Positions 9,295 to 17,587 of a stretch of DNA of 64,000 nucleotides are shown in pieces. How positions within the stretch are numbered: the first letter of the stretch is position 1; each line of letters starts with the position of its first letter. The notes below the pieces were generated by a model. It saw only the letters and a program-made list of their open reading frames with translations. It had not been told where the DNA came from and did no database searches. Where the stretch lies: contig NZ_JHXV01000001.1 in the NCBI RefSeq assembly GCF_000621625.1, positions 186,001 to 250,000 on the forward strand, read 5' to 3'. The DNA is from Crocinitomix catalasitica ATCC 23190. Its GTDB lineage: Bacteria > Bacteroidota > Bacteroidia > Flavobacteriales_D > Crocinitomicaceae. A program made the position numbers and the translations under genes.

Positions 9295-9810
9295 TTATTT
9301 ATGTTTCTTGTCGAAGTTTATAATACTGAAAAATAGAGCAATCCCCATCGTGACAATCCCTATAGACAAAAGTAAGTCAACATCTGGCCAATGAAGTGCT
9401 CTAAAAATAATGGCAGTGATAAAAAATATGGCTCCATGAATATAAGGAATAATAGTTAATATTTGAAAAGGCCGGTCTTGCACAATGTCTAATCCTAAGA
9501 ATTTGTAGAATCTTGCAAAAAATGCTAAAGTAAGTGCTCCATTAATAAATGGATGATAAATCTGCTTATCTAGCCCATCTGTATTAAAGAATAGAATACT
9601 TGATATGGCCCAAATGATTAGAGCTAAACTAAGAATTATGTTGACGAGATTCTTTTGCTTAGTCAAGATTTGAATGGGGTAAATGATCGCAATTATGAGA
9701 TATCCGGACTGGAGCCATAAAAAACTAGGCCAATGCATTATATGTACAAACATATTGAAAATGATGAATGCAATTCCAATAACGATAAGTGCAGAATAAT
9801 ACCGTTTCAT
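9295..9810 (-). CDS. GldL-like integral membrane protein with two (I/L)HWP motifs
   Basis: 171 residues from the ATG at 9808-9810, which overlaps the upstream stop as ATGA; this is preferred over the GTG one codon earlier. Six or so hydrophobic segments are seen. The motif FVHIMHWPSF (His26-Trp27-Pro28) recurs as FRALHWPDVD (His140-Pro142), each followed by a glycine-containing helix. This resembles the membrane domain of GldL, the T9SS motor protein of Bacteroidota, but GldL's long cytoplasmic tail is missing. It could be a structural relative rather than a motor part. It is co-transcribed with the 9810-10301 gene. Confidence 0.55.
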   Translation of the reverse strand: MKRYYSALIVIGIAFIIFNMFVHIMHWPSFLWLQSGYLIIAIIYPIQILTKQKNLVNIILSLALIIWAISSILFFNTDGLDKQIYHPFINGALTLAFFARFYKFLGLDIVQDRPFQILTIIPYIHGAIFFITAIIFRALHWPDVDLLLSIGIVTMGIALFFSIINFDKKHK

Positions 9811-10301
9811 CACTTTCTTTTCTTTTGTTTCGAATTTTGTCGGTCAACAGTTTCTATATTGAGTTTTGTTCCCAACTCTTTTAAATAAATGCTTGCCTTT
9901 TGATAATTTGTAAATTCTTTTAATTCAATTTTATCTTTATCCTTATTGCTAAGTGCTATTAGATAAGCATCAACGTTAACTCTGGTATTAACACTTCTAT
10001 AATTTTTTACTTCTGTTTCGTAATTCACCAATAATTCAAGTTTTGTAAATGCTTTTAGATCTTTCCAAGTTCCAATTTTAATGAATAAAATATTGAGGTA
10101 TTGTTTATACCGCTGATTTTTTAAATCGAAAAGGGTTCCACTAGGCGAAAGAAATAAAAAGATACCAATTATAATTCCAAGTAAAGCAGCTGTTTTAAAA
10201 TCGGTATAAATCATGACTAAAAGACTTGCTAGTATGGCAATTAATCCGATGTAAAAAAAATGAAAAGAAACACCGAATTTAATATCTAATTTGGATGGCA
10301 T
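9810..10301 (-). CDS. Membrane protein with two N-terminal helices, unknown function
   Basis: 163 residues when started at the ATG at 10299-10301 (MPSKLDIKFG). A longer in-frame start at 10382 would run into the promoter zone of the divergent gene and adds a leader without a clear role. Two membrane helices at about 14-32 and 36-56 are followed by a cytosolic domain (FDLKNQRYKQYLN, GTWKDLKAF) resembling the small PH-like or DUF domains of Bacteroidota membrane proteins. The tail is very basic (RQNSKQKKRK). The stop overlaps the start of the GldL-like gene. Confidence 0.6.
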   Translation of the reverse strand: MPSKLDIKFGVSFHFFYIGLIAILASLLVMIYTDFKTAALLGIIIGIFLFLSPSGTLFDLKNQRYKQYLNILFIKIGTWKDLKAFTKLELLVNYETEVKNYRSVNTRVNVDAYLIALSNKDKDKIELKEFTNYQKASIYLKELGTKLNIETVDRQNSKQKKRK

Positions 10302-10375
10302 AATTTGATTGCGAGGATGTATAGGGGATAAATATAACAGGAATGTGCCGTTTTGATAAGATATCAAGTCGTTTG

Positions 10376-10407
10376 TTTGCAATTCTTACTCGGCATGGCT
10401 ACATTTA
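10376..10407 (+). promoter_or_regulatory. Candidate promoter of the 10437 T9SS cargo gene
   Basis: A TTTG at 10376-10379 and TACATTTA at 10400-10407 are separated by 20 bp. They fit the Bacteroidota -33 (TTTG) / -7 (TAnnTTTG) pattern with one mismatch. The ATG follows 30 bp later, so a short leader is expected. Confidence 0.4.
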
Positions 10408-10436
10408 GATGCGAAGAGCAAATAATTTATTGTATT

Positions 10437-11519
10437 ATGAAAGTAACATTGAGCATATTAGCCCTATTTCTGTCCGCTTCAATTTTTAGTCAAACGACTA
10501 TTGTAGCGGATGATTTTCCAAATCCCGGAGATACAAGTATGGTCAGTATTGCTGATGACTTGGCAATTGATTACAGTTCGACCGGAGCGGATTATGTTTG
10601 GAATTTTGATTTCTTAAATCATGCAAGTCAACGCATCGATACTTTTAATAGTGTGGGAAGAGCAAGTGTAACGTATCAATTTGTTTTTAATAATGGCTTT
10701 TTTGATGCGGAATATCAAGCGGACTATTATACTAAATTTTTGAATTTCTCTTTACCAAGTACTGAAGAACTTATCGGTGTTTCAATAGATAACCCTGTTG
10801 CGTTTAGGAAAGTAGAATCGGATAAGGTTGAAATGGTAGGCGTCGGTCTTGAAATAGCAGGAATTGAAGTTCCAGTTAAATGGGAGATTAAGGATGTGGA
10901 ATATGAATTGCCAATGAATTATGGGGATGATTGGGTATCTGCTTCGTATTTTGAAATTGATTTGAATCCTATTTATGATGGAATCCTTCGTCGTCGTCAA
11001 TTACGAACAGCTAGCGTTGATGGTTGGGGCACAATTACAACCCCTTATGGCACTTTTGATGCTGTCCGAACGGTCGCAGAAATTGAGTATACGGATTCAT
11101 TGAGAATTGTTTTTGGTGAAATTGCAACTTGGATACGTATTCCAACACCAACACAAAGAATCTATACTTGGTGGACGAATGATCAGAAAACACCAATTCT
11201 ACAGGTCACTACACAGATACTAATCGGAACTGAAACTGTTTCATCAATCGAATACAAAGACAAGAAACGGGAGGTTTTAAATGTCGATGATATTGCATCT
11301 GAGCGAATTGAAGTATATCCCAATCCAACATCGAATTTTATTACAATAAACACTGAGCAAATATTACATCATGAAATTATTGACTTTAATGGAAAGGTGG
11401 TTTTAACGAGTAATGAAAACACGATTGATCTAACTAAATTAGCGAATGGTATGTGCCTTTTAAAGTCTTTCTCGCAGGATAACAAGATCTTGTTTACTAA
11501 AAAAATTGTTCGGAAATAG
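10437..11519 (+). CDS. Secreted protein with T9SS type A sorting domain, unknown function
   Basis: 360 residues from the ATG at 10437 (MKVTLSILALFLSASIFSQ, a standard signal peptide). A longer in-frame start at 10353 would bury this signal and is rejected. The body is beta-rich with no motif I recognise. The last 75 residues (VEVYPNPTS-like segment IEVYPNPTSNF, then LTKLANGMCLL and a final ILFTKKIVRK) are a classic T9SS C-terminal sorting domain, which directs export across the outer membrane and is then cleaved. The GldL-like gene cluster lies divergently next to it. Confidence 0.85.
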   Translation: MKVTLSILALFLSASIFSQTTIVADDFPNPGDTSMVSIADDLAIDYSSTGADYVWNFDFLNHASQRIDTFNSVGRASVTYQFVFNNGFFDAEYQADYYTKFLNFSLPSTEELIGVSIDNPVAFRKVESDKVEMVGVGLEIAGIEVPVKWEIKDVEYELPMNYGDDWVSASYFEIDLNPIYDGILRRRQLRTASVDGWGTITTPYGTFDAVRTVAEIEYTDSLRIVFGEIATWIRIPTPTQRIYTWWTNDQKTPILQVTTQILIGTETVSSIEYKDKKREVLNVDDIASERIEVYPNPTSNFITINTEQILHHEIIDFNGKVVLTSNENTIDLTKLANGMCLLKSFSQDNKILFTKKIVRK

Positions 11520-11634
11520 GAGGGTTTATTTTGAAATAATCAATAATTTTCTAAAATCCTTTTCTATTTACTCAAAGGAAAAATTATCAAGAATTAGGGA
11601 GGTCAGCACAAGCTAAATCATCAAAACTTGCTTT

Positions 11635-11642
11635 ATCTTTGT
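11635..11642 (+). promoter_or_regulatory. Candidate -7 box (TATCTTTG) of msrA
   Basis: TATCTTTG is an exact match to TAnnTTTG, 42 bp before the msrA ATG. No -33 TTTG is evident at the normal distance. Confidence 0.35.
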
Positions 11643-11684
11643 ACCATATTAAATAGCATTTAAGCTTATAAAGTTTGTTATACA

Positions 11685-12179
11685 ATGGAAAATATTAAAA
11701 AAGCATATATCGCAGGTGGTTGTTTTTGGGGAATGGAAGACTTATTCAGAGTTCAGCCAGGAATTATTGACACGGAAGTAGGTTATATTGGTGGGGAGAA
11801 TGATTCGCCAACATATCGCAATCATCCCGGTCATGCCGAAGGTATTGAATTGACTTATGACGCGGATATCACAAGCTTTAAAAATATTTTAGATTATTTC
11901 TACCGCATTCACAATCCAACAACAGTTGATAGACAAGGGAATGATATAGGCTCTAGTTATCGTTCTGCTATCTTTTTTCAAGATGAAAATGAAAAAGAAA
12001 TAGCGAAAGAGGTAATTGATATTGTTAATGCTTCGAATAGATGGGATGGGACTGTTGCAACAACGTTAGAACCTTATTCTAAATTCTGGCCGGCCGAAGC
12101 TGAGCACCAAGATTATTTAGTGAGAAACCCTGATGGGTATACTTGTCATTTTGAAAGATTTGATTCGAGTTTTATTTAA
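11685..12179 (+). CDS. msrA: Peptide-methionine (S)-S-oxide reductase
   Basis: 164 residues, cytosolic. The catalytic motif GGCFWGMED contains the sulfenic-acid-forming Cys13. The downstream GYIGGENDSPTYRNHPGHAEG, YFYRIHNPTT and SSYRSAIFF are strongly conserved in MsrA. The enzyme reduces methionine-S-sulfoxide in free or protein-bound form using thioredoxin. A further Cys near the C-terminus (GYTCHFERF) could resolve the disulfide. The gene stands alone with its own promoter-like box; its last 8 bp overlap the convergent HEAT-like gene. Confidence 0.97.
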   Translation: MENIKKAYIAGGCFWGMEDLFRVQPGIIDTEVGYIGGENDSPTYRNHPGHAEGIELTYDADITSFKNILDYFYRIHNPTTVDRQGNDIGSSYRSAIFFQDENEKEIAKEVIDIVNASNRWDGTVATTLEPYSKFWPAEAEHQDYLVRNPDGYTCHFERFDSSFI

Positions 12180-12705
12180 TTAATTCAAGTCGATTAATCA
12201 CTTTTTTAACTCTTTTTTTGAAATCTTCGCTCGCCGAAGATTTGATCCTGTTTAGGATGGCGAAAAATTCGTTTTTCAGTCCTGGATGTTTTATCACAAT
12301 GCCTTCACATACAAAGATGGCGCGGGACTTTAGCGTTGCGTTAATTTCCTTGTTTTGTAACATGTCGAATAATAAATTGATGGCTTCCGTTTCATTTTCT
12401 GCCGGCACGCCAACAATTTGCCAATAGGTAGCAAAAGCATGAACGAATGGGGTGTATTGGCTGTTTTGGCTTATTGTAAAAAGTGTCGCAAGCGAATCCT
12501 TTAAATAAGCAGGGTTTAAAATACCAATATCACTCAATAACCAAGTGAAGCGCATGGCAATTTTTTCATCACTTTCAAGTAAAGTGCAAAAGTCGACTAT
12601 GGCATAATTATTTTGAATGATATCAGCCGCCCATTGTTTACGCAATGTGGCATCACTTTTTACAAGGTTCGACGCTAATTCCTCAAGAAGGGCAGTTTGA
12701 GACAT
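12172..12705 (-). CDS. HEAT-like helical repeat protein, unknown function
   Basis: 177 residues, all alpha-helical without a signal peptide. Segments such as ALLEELASNLVKSDATLRK, YLKDSLATLFTISQNSQ and NATLKSRAIFVCEGIVIKHPG repeat about every 35-40 residues and end in a basic helix (FKKRVKKVINRLELIK), in the manner of HEAT repeats. Such proteins are usually binding scaffolds. It shares a 9-bp gap with the upstream DUF1059-like gene, suggesting one operon, and its end overlaps msrA tail to tail by 8 bp. Confidence 0.55.
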   Translation of the reverse strand: MSQTALLEELASNLVKSDATLRKQWAADIIQNNYAIVDFCTLLESDEKIAMRFTWLLSDIGILNPAYLKDSLATLFTISQNSQYTPFVHAFATYWQIVGVPAENETEAINLLFDMLQNKEINATLKSRAIFVCEGIVIKHPGLKNEFFAILNRIKSSASEDFKKRVKKVINRLELIK

Positions 12706-12713
12706 TATTCAGG

Positions 12714-12944
12714 TTACAATTTATTGAATTCACGTCGTTTATCGTCGAACCAATTTTTCATTGCATTAGGAGATTGCATTAATTCCTGCATTTCACGCAT
12801 TGCCTTTAAATGAGCAGGCTCTTTTTGTTGAAACATTGCTGTGCCGTGTGCTTTGCTAAGGGCTGCAATTTCGTCAAAAGTCTCCGCTTTAAATTCTAAA
12901 TCACAGGCGCCTCCTAATTGTTTACATGTCATTGTTTTCATCAT
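12714..12944 (-). CDS. Small DUF1059-like protein
   Basis: 76 residues. The segment MTCKQLGGACDLEFKAETFDEIAALSKAHG contains two Cys and the Asp/Phe pattern of the short DUF1059 family, and is followed by a helical extension (KAMREMQELMQSP, then WFDDKRREFNKL). There are alternative starts at 12944, 12941 and at the Met before TCKQ. No function is established for the family. It precedes the HEAT-like gene by 9 bp. Confidence 0.6.
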   Translation of the reverse strand: MMKTMTCKQLGGACDLEFKAETFDEIAALSKAHGTAMFQQKEPAHLKAMREMQELMQSPNAMKNWFDDKRREFNKL

Positions 12945-13028
12945 CTTAATGCTTTTTGGTGAAGTTCAATATAAAGATTTTGTTTTTAATGGCGGTTTCT
13001 GCACAAAAATCAGCATCTCTGCTTGCTT

Positions 13029-13565
13029 TCATTTCACGCGAACAAAATGATTCTGGACAACTTTATCTAAATATATTTTGGAGTTGATACAAGTAAAATC
13101 AAGAGGCGCGTCTAAAGTTGAAAATAACCTTGTACCACCGCCTAATAACGTAGGGATGGTCGTTATTATCATTTCATCAATGAGGTCTTCTTTCAAAAAA
13201 CTATGAATGGTTTTACCACCATCGATATATAGTCTATTGTGACCATTTGTTTGTGTTTTTGCCAATATATCGGTGAGTTTTCCCGATACAATAATTACAT
13301 TTTTCAGATCATCTGGAATTGCAGTAAGTGTATTGCTCAGGACATAAACTGGAATTTGATAAGGCCATTCCATATCAAAATTACAAACCGTCTCAAAAGT
13401 TGTGCGTCCCATAATAATGGCATCAATATTTTGAATGAACGCACCATATCCCATATCGTTATTTTCTGGGTTCGGAATTGAATGTAACCAGTCTATGTTC
13501 CCGTTTTTATCTGCAATATATCCATCTAAACTTGTTGCTATAAAAACACTGTTCTTTCTTTTCAT
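13029..13565 (-). CDS. Dihydrofolate reductase family protein (RibD C-terminal-like)
   Basis: 178 residues, cytosolic. The motifs SVFIATSLDGYIADKNG and DIDWL-like NIDWLHSIP at the N-terminus, AIIMGRTTFETV (NADPH site) in the middle and LYIDGGKTIHSFL near residue 125 are the signature of the YyaP/YwjB branch of the RibD_C reductases. They are NADPH-dependent reductases with poorly known substrates; they are not the housekeeping folate enzyme. Monocistronic as far as I can see. Confidence 0.9.
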   Translation of the reverse strand: MKRKNSVFIATSLDGYIADKNGNIDWLHSIPNPENNDMGYGAFIQNIDAIIMGRTTFETVCNFDMEWPYQIPVYVLSNTLTAIPDDLKNVIIVSGKLTDILAKTQTNGHNRLYIDGGKTIHSFLKEDLIDEMIITTIPTLLGGGTRLFSTLDAPLDFTCINSKIYLDKVVQNHFVRVK

Positions 13566-13634
13566 TGATATATGAATTTCTGAGTGAAATTAGGCAATGG
13601 ATGGTGAAATACAAAATAAAAAAGCAATGTTGTA

Positions 13635-14543
13635 TTACTCCTCGCTCAATACCTTCACCTTTTCACCCCAATTCGTGATGATAGTTTTTTGCGTTGCATA
13701 GTCGTCAGCAAAAGGACCGCAAACAATTTTTAAAGTCGAATGGTTTGTTTCCTCGTTCGTAGTAATAAGGAACTTTTCCGAATAATTTAAATTTTTATAG
13801 TCATTTTGGACATAGAAATTACCGAATAATTTATCTGCATATAAGGCTGTAGATTGACCTGTTTTAGGGTAATGAAAGTTGATATTTGTCGACTTTCTCC
13901 AATCAGATTTTAATTGATTCTTCTGGTCGAATATAGGCTGTAGTGAGTTCGCATTTTTTGCATCCGTTAAAATATTCCAAATAGCATCAGGTTTGGCATC
14001 AATATCGAATTCTATTGTAACGAATTTTGAACTTGGGAATTTATCAATTTCTGAATCTGGTAAAATTTGTACCTCACTCAATCTTGCACTTCCATTACCT
14101 CCATTTAAATACCTGAATCCAACAATTGAGTCATTGTCAATATTCAATGCCTGTATAAGAATGATGAGTTCTTTTCTTTGGGTTGAATAATTATTAAAAT
14201 AGGCCAGTTTTGGCATGGTCATTTCCAAAGGTTTTGCATCTGGGTACTTCTCCATGTCTACCAAAATTAGTGAAGCTTCACTTTGAACCTCGTCCACCGT
14301 AGGCATTCGTCCATTAACAACCGGTACGTTTTTCCAATCTTCAATAGCTACAGCAGGGAAACCGTTTAGGTTATCGGGACAATACCAACCTCCGTACCTA
14401 TGCGGTTCTTTATTAACTGACTGCACAGGAGCACTTGTTTTTACGATGTCTGTTTTATGCTCTATTTTTTCAAAGTCTTGCGAACAAGAACTTAATGATG
14501 TTAGACAAAACACCATAATTAATTGGATTGCTTTAATTTTCAT
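13635..14543 (-). CDS. Lipoprotein with a C-terminal SRPBCC-like domain
   Basis: 302 residues with lipobox SLSSC (Cys20). The N-terminal part (about 45-165) is not recognised: it holds GGWYCPDNLNGFPAVAIEDW and a glycine-rich FRYLNGGNGSARL. Residues about 170-300 begin FVTIEFDIDAKPDAIWNILTD, the first strand-helix of a START/SRPBCC ligand-binding fold, and end in a long helical segment. It probably binds a small hydrophobic ligand at the cell surface or in the periplasm. It is divergent from the ToxR-like regulator 140 bp away, with phased repeats between them, so regulation by that neighbour is an attractive inference. Confidence 0.6.
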   Translation of the reverse strand: MKIKAIQLIMVFCLTSLSSCSQDFEKIEHKTDIVKTSAPVQSVNKEPHRYGGWYCPDNLNGFPAVAIEDWKNVPVVNGRMPTVDEVQSEASLILVDMEKYPDAKPLEMTMPKLAYFNNYSTQRKELIILIQALNIDNDSIVGFRYLNGGNGSARLSEVQILPDSEIDKFPSSKFVTIEFDIDAKPDAIWNILTDAKNANSLQPIFDQKNQLKSDWRKSTNINFHYPKTGQSTALYADKLFGNFYVQNDYKNLNYSEKFLITTNEETNHSTLKIVCGPFADDYATQKTIITNWGEKVKVLSEE

Positions 14544-14602
14544 GATCTATATTTTTTAGTTACAGTGCTAAAAGTAGATGCAGGCATCCCCGATTTGATT
14601 TA

Positions 14603-14640
14603 ATTAATGTAAATTAATGTAAATCTTCTGTAATTTAGTA
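14603..14640. promoter_or_regulatory. Helically phased direct repeats, candidate operator for the 14684 winged-helix regulator
   Basis: ATTAATGTAA occurs twice head to tail (14603-14612, 14613-14622), and TGTAA recurs at 14629, giving three TGTAA at spacings of 10 and 11 bp. OmpR/PhoB-type winged helices characteristically bind tandem direct repeats one helical turn apart. The site lies between the divergent SRPBCC lipoprotein and the regulator. Confidence 0.45.
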
Positions 14641-14683
14641 CAAATCAGTTTTAGAATAAGCTTTATTCAAATAGATTTGCTGT

Positions 14684-15550
14684 ATGGTATTGAAACGATT
14701 CAAAAAACACCTATTCGTTCTATTTTTAATCACTTTGGTTATTCCAAATGTGAAAGCTGAAACAGCGCAACAAAAAATGAATATTGTCTTGCGCTCAATC
14801 GCCCACGAATTTTTACTGCAAATTGGAGACAAATCTTCTCGCATTCTTCCCGTTGAAATAATTGATAACCGCTATGTAGTTCGTTTTGAAAAGCATTTTG
14901 CTTACGAACCAGATATGCTATTATTTGCTTCGACAAAAGTGTTGGAAGAACAGCAACTTTCTGAAAGTTTTATTGTTGAGGTGGAGAAGTGTGAAACAAA
15001 CGAAATCATTCATGCTTTTGAAACCAATTTAAAGGATGAAGATAAAATGCAACCTTGTAAAGGACGCGCATTGCCAGAAGGGTGTTATGTTTTTTATTTT
15101 ACGCTGCTTGAAAGTAGCGTAGCTGTTCCGATAGAAGTACAAGAGAAAACAGCCTCCAATCTTATTTATTGGATACTATTTCTGCTTGGTTTTATAATTC
15201 TAGTGGCTTATTTCTATTTATACACGAAGAAAAAACGGTCTAAATCGGATTCTAATTTGATAGAAATTGGGCAATACCAATACGATCAAAAAGGAATGTT
15301 GCTTTTATTAAAAGCACAGACCATTGAATTGTCGAGTAAAGAATCAGATTTACTTTATTTGCTCTTCACCAATGAGAATAAAACACTCGAACGAGAGTAT
15401 ATTCTGAAAGTTGTTTGGGGTGATGAAGGCGACTATGTCGGTCGAACATTAGATGTCTTTATTTCCAAATTAAGAAAAAAACTAGAAGCTGATCCGAGTT
15501 TAAAAATCGTCAATGTAAGAGGAGTAGGGTATCGTTTTGTGATGAATTGA
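14684..15550 (+). CDS. ToxR-like membrane-anchored transcriptional regulator, OmpR/PhoB-type winged helix
   Basis: 288 residues. An N-terminal signal or anchor (about 8-24) is followed by a periplasmic domain of some 130 residues with three cysteines (103, 125, 134) and a membrane helix at about 160-180. Residues 194-286 form an OmpR/PhoB winged helix: LSSKESDLLYLLFTN, LEREYILKVVWGD, VGRTLDVFISKLRKKL and the wing VNVRGVGYRFV. The topology is inverted relative to ToxR (here the sensor is N-terminal and DNA-binding C-terminal). It could sense periplasmic redox or a ligand and act on DNA directly. Probable target: the divergent lipoprotein and itself. Confidence 0.8.
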   Translation: MVLKRFKKHLFVLFLITLVIPNVKAETAQQKMNIVLRSIAHEFLLQIGDKSSRILPVEIIDNRYVVRFEKHFAYEPDMLLFASTKVLEEQQLSESFIVEVEKCETNEIIHAFETNLKDEDKMQPCKGRALPEGCYVFYFTLLESSVAVPIEVQEKTASNLIYWILFLLGFIILVAYFYLYTKKKRSKSDSNLIEIGQYQYDQKGMLLLLKAQTIELSSKESDLLYLLFTNENKTLEREYILKVVWGDEGDYVGRTLDVFISKLRKKLEADPSLKIVNVRGVGYRFVMN

Positions 15551-15552
15551 TT

Positions 15553-15855
15553 TTATTTCTCCTTAATTTGTTTGATCAATTCGACATTTTGAGAGTGTTC
15601 AGCGCTGTATGACATGACCAAAGTACCCTTTAATCCATCCTCGGCTTCAATTGCAAACAATTCCATATTATCCTGTGGATTGGTCATGCCTTCAAACCTA
15701 AAAGTATTAACGATAGTTAATTGGTTTGGTTGATAAGTGTTTTTAGAGTACAAAGCACGAATACAATCCTCTTCTGCCTTAAAACTTTCTTTAAAGCCGT
15801 TTTTTGTTAATGCATCAACTGCTGTTGATAGGGTGTCAAAATTATCAGTATTCAT
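15553..15855 (-). CDS. Small conserved hypothetical protein (100 aa)
   Basis: 100 residues, cytosolic, mixed alpha/beta: FDTLSTAVDALTKNGFKESF, then CIRALYSKNTYQPNQLTIVNTFRFEG and FAIEAEDGLKGTLVMSYSAE. This sequence type is common in Bacteroidota, and I recall database entries calling it a phosphoribosylpyrophosphate synthetase. No PRPP-binding or kinase motif is present and the length is one third of that enzyme, so that name should not be used. It ends 3 bp from the convergent regulator gene. Confidence 0.6.
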   Translation of the reverse strand: MNTDNFDTLSTAVDALTKNGFKESFKAEEDCIRALYSKNTYQPNQLTIVNTFRFEGMTNPQDNMELFAIEAEDGLKGTLVMSYSAEHSQNVELIKQIKEK

Positions 15856-16099
15856 AGTATTAGTTTTTAATGTCCTGAATTACGCTTGTCGTATTTCTTA
15901 TTCTAATAATATAGCCATTTTTGATCGTTTTGACCTGTTTTTGGCGTTAAACAACGTTAATTTATCGTGTTTTAGTTCAATTTGGGGCGAAAAATAAAAC
16001 TTATTGAAAGTATTGATTTCGATATGGATATATACAAATAACCATTAAATACCAATATTTTTATTGCATCAATTACTTTAATCTAGATAGTTACATTGA

Positions 16100-17380
16100 T
16101 CAGCGCATCAGTAAAATTTTCTCTGTGAATTGTTCTCCATTTTCCGTAGTTATTTGCACGTAATAAATACCTGATTTAAGTTCGTTCAAATCGATTCTAA
16201 TATTATTCGACTCGTTATAAATATGACTTTGTATTGCGTCTCCAATAGCATTATATATACTGATTTCTTGAATCTGGCCTCGGTTCATTATAATGGTCAA
16301 TTCTCCCCTTGTTGGATTTGGATATAGTTTAAAAGATGTGTTCGAAAAGTCTGAAATTTTGAGGTCGTCAACAACGCATTTTGCAGCAGTAAATAAGGAA
16401 TCAAAACCACCATCAATAATATCTGCATTCCAAACTTCCCAATAGCAAATGTTATTCTCTATAGCAAGTTCAAGTGCTGCTGGTAAGCCTCCAGGACCAA
16501 AACTTGCCGAATCACTGACACCGCTTTTAGCGAATTGTACACCGCTATAAATATTGTTATCAGTTGAGTGTTGCAGTATGCCATATTGCGCAGGATAAAC
16601 TTCTGTATTGTTCTGCGTCCACCACCAAGCATTCGCTCCATATCGTTCACCAATAGTTTCTGTCGCATAAGTATAAACCACTTCACCTATTTCATCGCTT
16701 GTATTCACAGGGTGAAAATCGTTGGTTAAATAATGGTTTGGAAAAGCTGCGTTATATTGATCGATAACAGTGCGCCATGAATTGATCACTTTTTCTTCAG
16801 TATATCCTAATTCTTCGTAAGTTGGAGAAGGGGAGAAAGGCATTTGCATCTCAAATCCATTTGATGTGGCATTGGTCATATAAACCAATTGAATGGTTGT
16901 GTCATTTTGATAACGCGCGCCTAAATCGATAATCAAACTAGTCCATTCAGCCAAAAAGGTAGAGTCCCATGGAACCGGAATTGTTCCACTAAAAGGGAAA
17001 TCAAAATGAATTGAATCAGCACCTAATTCATACAACCAATCAGGAGTGTTAGGACCACCACCAACTGCTAGAGATATTTTTTTTTCATAACTATTCGCTG
17101 CAGTTATTTGATCATCAATCAATGACCATTCATAAGTGTCATTAATTGGTTCAAGATCACTCCAAACAACACGAACTAAAATTCCTTGCACATAATCCTT
17201 TTCTGCGACTGCCGGAACGACCGATCCTGTTCCGCGACCATTGCTTGGTGGACAGCTACACCATATACCGGATGGAGGTGGATAATCAGCTTGACAAAAA
17301 CTGTTTTGATTGCAGCTTAACGTAATTAAAATAAATAATAGAAATGTTTTATTGTTAACGTTGAAATATTTTGTCTTCAT
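16100..17380 (-). CDS. Secreted TIM-barrel glycoside-hydrolase-like protein with T9SS sorting domain
   Basis: 426 residues from the ATG at 17378-17380, chosen because the hydrophobic leader with TLSCNQNSFCQ follows it; an in-frame ATG 12 codons earlier merely adds polar residues. The core has the strand-helix rhythm of GH42/GH5-type (beta/alpha)8 barrels: GILVRVVWSDLEP, KKISLAVGGGPNTPDWL, IQLVYMTN, and YWEVWNADI near residue 320, where the Glu could be catalytic. The last 75 residues (FKLYPNPTRGEL, LKSGIYYVQITTENGEQFTEKILLMR) are a T9SS type A sorting domain. The substrate is unknown. Confidence 0.7.
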   Translation of the reverse strand: MKTKYFNVNNKTFLLFILITLSCNQNSFCQADYPPPSGIWCSCPPSNGRGTGSVVPAVAEKDYVQGILVRVVWSDLEPINDTYEWSLIDDQITAANSYEKKISLAVGGGPNTPDWLYELGADSIHFDFPFSGTIPVPWDSTFLAEWTSLIIDLGARYQNDTTIQLVYMTNATSNGFEMQMPFSPSPTYEELGYTEEKVINSWRTVIDQYNAAFPNHYLTNDFHPVNTSDEIGEVVYTYATETIGERYGANAWWWTQNNTEVYPAQYGILQHSTDNNIYSGVQFAKSGVSDSASFGPGGLPAALELAIENNICYWEVWNADIIDGGFDSLFTAAKCVVDDLKISDFSNTSFKLYPNPTRGELTIIMNRGQIQEISIYNAIGDAIQSHIYNESNNIRIDLNELKSGIYYVQITTENGEQFTEKILLMR

Positions 17381-17587
17381 CTGAATCGACGGTGATTGTT
17401 TTGGAGTCATTTGCACAATTTAATCATTATTTGATGATTTATAACGAGTCGTTAATTATTGAACATAAGGATGTTAATGATGTAAATAAAAGTCCGATTA
17501 GTAGGTGCGCCTTTTTGTTTGAGGTCTTTATTCAGTTTACATGATTGAAACCAAAACCTAGAGGGGCTCAAATTAAGCACCATTTTT

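Noticed and set aside
9273-9295. Hairpin ACAGTAT...ATACTGT at the 3' end of the GldL-like gene
   Set aside because: Stem of only 7 bp and no T-run on the minus strand; not a convincing terminator.
10302-10382. Longer N-terminus of the 9810 membrane protein
   Set aside because: Would overlap the divergent promoter region, and the ATG at 10299-10301 gives a natural N-terminus.
15553-15855. Phosphoribosylpyrophosphate synthetase annotation for the 100-aa protein
   Set aside because: No PRPP-binding motif and one third of the enzyme length.
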